This document shows, piece after piece, positions 1-7,100 of a stretch of 8,205 nucleotides of DNA (within the stretch, counting starts at the first letter, position 1; each line of letters begins with the position of its first letter). The position numbers and the translations under genes were made by a program. The notes beneath the pieces were generated by a model, which was not told the DNA's origin, did no database searches, and saw nothing but the letters and a program-made list of their open reading frames with translations. The stretch spans positions 1 to 8,205 of the forward strand of contig JAFPUX010000524.1 in assembly GCA_017413145.1 (NCBI GenBank). Direction: 5' to 3'. The DNA is from Kiritimatiellia bacterium (lineage in GTDB: Bacteria > Verrucomicrobiota > Kiritimatiellia > RFP12 > UBA3636).

Positions 1-1141
1 CGCCGCCCGCGGCGGCCACGGTGCCGCCGGTGATCTCGACCGAGCCGCGGTCGGAGAGGTAGCCGCCGCCGATGCCGTGGGCGCCCTCGCCGGCGGTCGC
101 CGAGACGATGCCGCCGGAGATGCGGACCGTGCCGGCGGAATACGTCACGCCGTAGCTGCCTTCGCCGCCGCCGATGCCGGCGCCGTGGTAGCCGCCGGTC
201 GCCGTCACGACGCCGCCGGAGATCGTCACGTCCGCCATGGCGAACGCGGAACCGCCGATGCCGGCGCCCCCTTCGCCGCCGGTCGCCGCGACGACGCCGC
301 CGGAAATCACGACGGGCGTCGCGTGGTAGTAGTAGGGGGACAATCCCCCGCCGATGCCGGCGCCATGTTCGCCGCCCGTCGCCGTGACGACGCCGCCGGA
401 GACGAGAATCGACCCCGGGCGGGCTTGCAGGTTTTCCTTCTGCCCGATGCCGGGGGCGTTGAGGCCGCCGAGGGCCGTGACGTCGCCGCCGGAAATGGCG
501 ATCGTCCCGCAGCTGGAGCCCGAGGCGCCGCCGATGCCGGCGCCGCTCCAGCCGCCCTGCGCGACGATGACGCCGCCTTCGATCGAAAGGGCCCCGCAAT
601 GGCCGGCGCTCCCGCCGCCGCCGCCGATGCCGGCGCCGTTGTATCCGCCGAAGGCGGAGAGCCCGCCTTCGCCGCGGATGGCGAGCGAGGCGGTTTCCGC
701 GATGCCGAGGCCGGGGTGGTCCTTTCCGCTCGCGAGGGAGTTGGTGCCGACGAGCTCCAGCGTGGCCGTGACGTCGTCGCGGAAGTCGAGCGCCGCGGGG
801 CCGGTTTCGCCGGTCGCGAGCGTGACGTCCTTCAGGACGACGGCGCAGGAGGTTTCGACTGAGACGGCGGTCCCCTCCTCTTCGCCGGAGAGTTCGAAGG
901 GACCGGCGCCCGTGAGGTGGACGACCATCGTCGCCACGTCCAGGTTCCAGCCCTCGCCGGACAGGGACTCGATGCCGGCGCCGTTCACCGTGAGGTTCGC
1001 GTGCCACGGCCCGGCCGACGAGCCGTTGGGCGAGACCGAGACCCGCCAGAGGACGCCGTCGACCGTCACGAGGCGGTTGCCTTCGGGGAGCCACAGCCGC
1101 GCAACGCCGCGCGCGTCGGTGCGGACGTCTTGGAGGCCGTA
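1..1141 (-). repeat. Large module 6 of 6 (cut by the left edge)
   Basis: Residues 2314 to at least 2693. It opens with YGLQDVRTDARGVARLWLPEG, then LTVNGAGIESLSGEGW (Trp2378), LTGAGPFELSG, and SCAVVLKDVTLA with Cys2412 exactly 34 residues after the Trp. LVGTNSLASG and SLAIRGEGGL follow. At least seven GIG units are present, with centres on the plus strand at 626, 533, 446, 353, 257, 173 and 71 (spacing 84-102 bp). An eighth has begun at the edge (VEITGGTVAAAGG). The end of the module and the protein's C-terminus, where a membrane anchor or sorting signal would be expected, are outside the window. Confidence 0.8.
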
Positions 1142-4100
1142 TTCGACGGCGGAGTCGCCGCTCGCGAGCGGAATCGAGGCGTTCACGGGCGCATCGGGCT
1201 CGCCGAGGTCGAAATCGACGGGATAGGCGAGGCTCTGGACCCCGACGCTCCACGCCACCGGCGAAACGGCGCTGCGGTCGGTGAAGATGGCGCCGCCGGA
1301 GATTCGGAACGAATTGAAGTTGGACGTCGCCTTGTCCGCGCCGCTGCCGATGCCGAGCGCGCTGGAGTGGACCGGCCGGACGGTTCCGCCCGAAATCGCG
1401 ACGTGTCCGAAGTCGGAGCTGAACGCGCCGTTGCGGACGCCGGCGCCGATGGCGTAGGCGCCCTCGCCGGCCGTCGCGGTCACGAAGCCGCCGGAGATTT
1501 CGATGCGGCAGGACTGTTCGCCCGCGTAGGAGCCGCCGCCGATGCCCGCGCCGGACGCGCCGCCCGTCGCCGTTATTGCACCGCCCTGGATGCGGATGGT
1601 TCCCGTCTGAGCGCTGTCGTCGCCGCCAATGCCCGCCGCACACGCGCCGCCGGTCGCGGAGAGCGAGCCGCGCGGCTCGCTCGGAGAGCTCGCCCCACCG
1701 TCCGTGATCGTCAGCGTGGCGCCGCCCGGGACGGTCACGCCCGCGCGGCCGACGCCGCCCGTCGCGGCGTTTTCGCCCACGAGCGAGAGCGTCGCGGTCA
1801 CGCCGGAGGCGAGGTGGATCGCGCCCGCGTTCGTGACGGCCGAAGCGTCCACCACGGCGTTGGAGAGCGTGACGGCGCAATTGGCCGCGATGGCCACGGT
1901 GGCGTTCGTGAGCGTGCCGGAAAGCTCGAAGGGACCGTCGCCGGAGAGCGTCAGGCCGCCGCGGACGGTGTCGAAGGCCCAGCCTTCGCCGACGACCTCG
2001 CCGACGTCCGTCCCGTTCACGAAGAAGCCGACGGAGCCCGGCGCGTAGCGGGCGGCGAGGGCGTTCTCGCCGTCGACCGCCGCGACCCACCGCTCCGTGT
2101 CGCCGCCCTCCGGCTTCAGGTCGAGGAACCAGTTGCCGTCGGGGAGCCAGAGGCGCAGGACGCCGTTCGCGTCCGCGTAGAGGTCCTTCGCGCCGTAGGC
2201 CAGCGGCGGCGTGTCGATGACGATCGACTCGACCTTGGCGCCGGGAACGCCCAGGTCGAAATCGACCGGCCAGGCGGCGGCCCCGGCGACGTCGTTCGTG
2301 GCGGCGGGGGAGACGCGCGCCGCCGTCGTGTAGATGGCGCCGCCCGTGAACGCGACGGAATCGACGGAGCCGCCGGTTCCGTATCCGATCGTGGGCGCGT
2401 TGAAGTTGTAGTCTTGCGTGACGGCGACGGTGCCGCCGCGGATCGCCACCGAGCCGCCCTGTCCTTTCCAGCCGCCGCCGATGGCCGCGCCGCCGCTTCT
2501 GCCCGTCGCCGTCACTTGTCCGCCGGCGATCTCGATCGCACCGGCCGCGCCCGTGTCGCCGCCGCCAATGCCGGCCCCGTCATGCCCGCCGTTCGCCTTC
2601 ACTACGCCGCCGGAAATTGTGATGGACCCGCCGGAACCTTCATTGCCGCCGCCAATCCCGGCGCCATAGTCACCGCCGGTCGCCGTCACGTCGCCACCGG
2701 AAATTGCGATGTCTCCGCCGGCTGCGCTATAACCTCCGCCGATGCCGGCCCCACCGCTTCTGCCCACCGCCGTCACATCACCGCCGGAAATCGCGATGCG
2801 GCCGCCCGGACCATGGAAGCCGCCGCCAATCCCGGCCCCGGCGGAACCGGTCGCCTTCACGACGCCGCCGGAAATCGTGATGTCTCCGCCGTCGGCATTG
2901 GGATGGTTGGCGTAGCCGATGCCGTAACCGCCGCCGATGCCGGCGCCGTATGCGCCCCCAGTCGCCGTCACGTCGCCGTCCGTGATTGCGATCGTGCCGC
3001 CGGAGCCGCCATGGCCGCCGCCGACGCCCGCGCCGAATTGGCCGCCGGTCGCCGTCACCGTGCCGCCGGAAATCTCGATGGATCCGCCGTTCTCAAAGTC
3101 GGAGCCGCCAATGCCGGCGGCGTTGTAGCCGCCTTCGGCAACGAGGACCGAGGGCTCGGCGTCGGACGGCTGGACGTCGTCGATCGTCAACGTCGCGCCG
3201 GCCGCCGCGTGGATGCCGGGCGCGTTGGTGCAGCTCGAAACCAGGCGGTTCGCCCCCGAAAGGGTCATCGCCACGGTGCACGAACCGCAGTCGAACGGCG
3301 CGAGGGCACCGACGACGTTGGAGATCGAGAGGTCGCGGAGCGTCACGGCGCAGTCCGCGTCGGCGCGGATGGATACGTTCGTCGCCGCGCCGGAGATCGC
3401 GAACGGGCCCGCGCCGGAGAGCGAGAGGATCCGCGCGTCCTTCGAGAACGTCCAACCCTCGCCGGAAAGGTAGGCGAGGTCCAACCCGTTCACGGTGACG
3501 CCGACGGCCCTATCGGCGAAGGTGAAGACGTTGTTCGTGGTGCCGCCGCCGACAAATTCGAAGTCCTGGTTCCGCAGGGTGCGCACGCCGTTCGTCATCG
3601 GCAGCCACAGGCAGACCGAGCCCGTGGCGTCGGCGACGAGGTCGTTCGTGCCGTAGTTCTCGGGCAGTCCGTCCACGATCTTGTCCGCGAACGCCGTGCC
3701 GGGCTCGATGCCGGTGAAAAGCCAGTAGCGCAGCGGCGCGCCGGCGGCGTCCACCGGATTCGGCTGGACGGAGAGGTTCGCGCCGTGGACGCTGCCGCCG
3801 GTGACGACGAACGGCTTGGCGGAGCCCGTGACGGGGACGGTGTTGTCCGAGCCCTTGATGAGGTCGCCGCCCAAGCCGATGTTTCCGCCGTGGGCCGCGA
3901 GGACCGTTCCGCCGGTGACCTTCACGGCGCCGTCGGGGAGCTCCACCGACGCCTTGCCGCCGCCGATGCCGGCGCCGGATTCGCCGCCGCGCGCGTCGAC
4001 GTAGCCGCCGGAAATTTCGATGCCGTCCGTCTGGAGGTTCGACGCGTCGCCGCCGCCGATGCCGGCCGCGCGGTAGCCGCCCCGCGCGACGACGTTGCCG

Positions 4101-7100
4101 GACTCGATCCGGATCTTGCCGCAGATCCGGTTGCCGCCGCGCGTGCCGATGCCGGCGCCGTATTTGCCGCCGAAGGCCGCCAGCGTCGGATATTCGCCGC
4201 GTTCGCCGGCGGGTTCCTCGGCGCGGATCGTCAGCGTGACGTCCGAGACGACCTCGATGCCCGCCGCATACTGGCCCGTGGCCGCGAGGGCGTTGGTGGT
4301 GCCGCCGTCGAGGACGAGATCGCAGTCGTTGGAGACGACGAAGGCCGAGGCGTATTTGTCGGCGCCCGCCCGGAGGTCGAGCCCCTGGAGCGTGACCTTC
4401 GAGGCGCCGCCGCGCGGGACGAAGAGGCGGTGCGAGCCGTTGGTGGAGACGCCCTGCACCGTCGCGTCGGCGGAGAGCGTGACGAGGGAGGTCGCCTTCT
4501 GGTAGGACCAGCCGGTGCCGCTCGCGTCCTGGAAGTCCGTGACGATCTCGCCGTTCACGACGATGTGGGAGAGCTGCGCCACGGTGCCGTCGTCCTCGAT
4601 GCCGAAGACGAAGTAGTGGACGGAGCCGTCCTCCATCGCGACCGTGGCGGCGAAGGGCGCGCCGTCCGTGGAGGGGAGCCAGAGGCGCAGGTTGCCGTAT
4701 TCGTCCGTGTAGAGGTCGTTGGCGCCGTAGGTCGAGAAGGCGGACGCGAGGTTGCCCCCGAAGTTGCCCCGGAGCTCCAGCACGAGCGAGTCGACGCGGC
4801 ACGTCGCGACGCCGATGCCGAAATCGACGGGGAACACGGCGTAGTCGAACGTGTCCTTCGCGGCGGGGTAGACGGCCGAGGCGTCCGCCCGGAGGGAGCC
4901 GCCGGAGACGACGACGGTTCCGTCGGAATACGAGTTGCCGGGGCGGCCGACGGCGCAGGAGGCACCCGAGCCCGCGACGGCGCCGACGGTTCCCCCGGAG
5001 ATCGAGATCGCGGCCTTCGCCCCGTTCGCTCCGCCGCCGATGCCCGCGGCGCCGGAACCGCCCTCCGCGCGCCGGACAATCCCGCCCGAGATCTCGATCG
5101 AGCCGAGGGTTTTGTCGACGCGGCCCGAGCCGCCGCCGATTCCGGCGGCCCCGCCGCCGCCCTGCGCGATCTCGATCACGCCGCCCGTGATGCGGATCGT
5201 CCCGTCGACGTAGTTGGCTGCGGCGCCGATGCCGGCGCCTCCGTTGCCGCCCCGGGCGCCCAGGATCGTCCCGCCCGAGATGGTGATCGTCCCGGCGGCG
5301 TCGTAGCCGCCTCCGATGCCCGCGCCGTTCTCTCCCCCCTGCGCCGTGACCGTTCCGCCGCGGATGGCGATGTCGCCGCCCGCGCGCAGGCTTCCGCCGA
5401 TGCCCGCCGACAGGCCTCCGCCGGTCGCCGTGATCGTTCCGCCGGCGATCACGATCGTCCCGCCCTCCTCCCGGTAGGAGCCGCCGATGCCGGCGCCGTG
5501 TTCGCCGCCCGTCGCCGCGAGCGACCCGTCGCCGTCGATCGTGAGGGACTGGCCGGCCGCGACGCGCACGGCGGCGGCGTCCGCCGTGGCCCGCAGCGAG
5601 TTCGTGCCCGCGAGCGTCAGCGTGGCCGTCGCGCCGGAGCCGAGCGAGAGCGGCGGGCCCGTGCGGCCCGGCTCCTCGCCGTCGCCGTAGACGAGGTCGA
5701 CGACGAGGTTCGAGGCGACCACCCCGCCGCCCTGGAGCAGGTCGAAGCCGATGCGCGAAAGGCGCCCGGTCTGCGCCGCCGCGCCGGAGAGCAGGTAGTC
5801 GCGCGAGTCCGTGAGCCGGACGCTGCAGGCCGACGCCTCGAAGCGCCAGCCGTCGCCCGCGTAGTGGCCGATGTCGACGCCGTCCACGCGGTAGCCGAGC
5901 GGGTCGAACTCGTGCGCGTCGGCGTCCGCGCCGGAGACGCTCGCGACGCGCTCGACCGCCTCGCCCCCCTCGGGCGTGACGAGGAAGTCGTAGGAGCCGT
6001 CCGGCAGCCAGAGGTAGAGCTTGCCCTCGTCGTCGGTGCAGAGGTCGTTCGCGCCGTAGGTGGCGGGGAAGGAGGAGAAGCCGTCGCCGCTCGACCACGG
6101 GGCGAGGGAGGCGATCCTTGTGTTGGCCGGGAGGCCCGAGACCGTGACGCAGTGGACCTGGGCGCCGGATGCGTCGAGGGGCGCGGGCGCCGTCGGCATT
6201 CCGTTCGCCGCCAGGACCGAGCCGCCGGTGACCGTGAGCGACGAGGCCTCCCCGTAGTGGCTCCGGCCGATGGACTTCGCGACCGAACTGCCGGTCCTGG
6301 CGAAGACCGTTCCGCCGGAGATGGAGATCGCCCCGCACGAGGTGTAGTCGCCGGGGCCGATCGCGGCGGCGGAGGTGCTCGAGGCCGTGACGACGCCGCC
6401 GGAGATTTCGACCGTGATCGACGTCGCGGTGCCGCTCACGGCGGCATCGCCGGCGCCGATGCCCGCCGCGTAGGGCCCGCCGAGGGCGCCGACCGTCCCC
6501 CCGGAGATCTTCACCGATCCGTGCGTGGCGCGGTATCCGCCGCCGATGCCCGCCGCGGAGTTGCTCGACCCGCCGTAGGCCGTCACCGATCCGCCGCTGA
6601 TCTCGACCGCGAAGCCGGTGCCGCTCTCGCCGCTTCCGATGCCCGCGCCGTTCCTGCCGCCCGTCGCCGTCACCGTGCCGCCGGAGATCGCGATCTTGCC
6701 GAAGCCGCTGCCCGCCGCGCCGCCGATGCCGGCGCCGCCGTTGCCGCCCTTGGCGTCGATGACGCCGCCCCGGATGTTCAGATTGGGGGACGAGACGCCT
6801 GCGGCGGAGCCGATGCCCGCGCAATTCAGGCCGCCGTATGCCGTCAGCCTGCCGCCGCATTCCCCGATCGTGAGCGTCGCGTATCGGCCGATGCAGACGG
6901 CGGGCATGTCCTCGCAGCTGCGGAGCGTGTTCTCGCCCTCGAGAAGCAGCGTCGGCGACTGGCCTTCCCGGACCTCGAACGGGGGGCGATCGACGACGCC
7001 GCTCGTGTTGAGCGTGAGATTCGAGATGACGATCTCGCACGACACATGGGCCAGGAGGCTGAACTCGCCCGCCTCGTCCTTGCCCGTCACCACATAGCGC

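Noticed and set aside
4555..5079. Other shorter open frames on both strands (for example 354-1226, 3093-3455, 4555-5079, 7545-8108)
   Set aside because: Proline-, serine- or arginine-rich shadows of the GC-rich repeats, without ribosome binding sites or domain signals.
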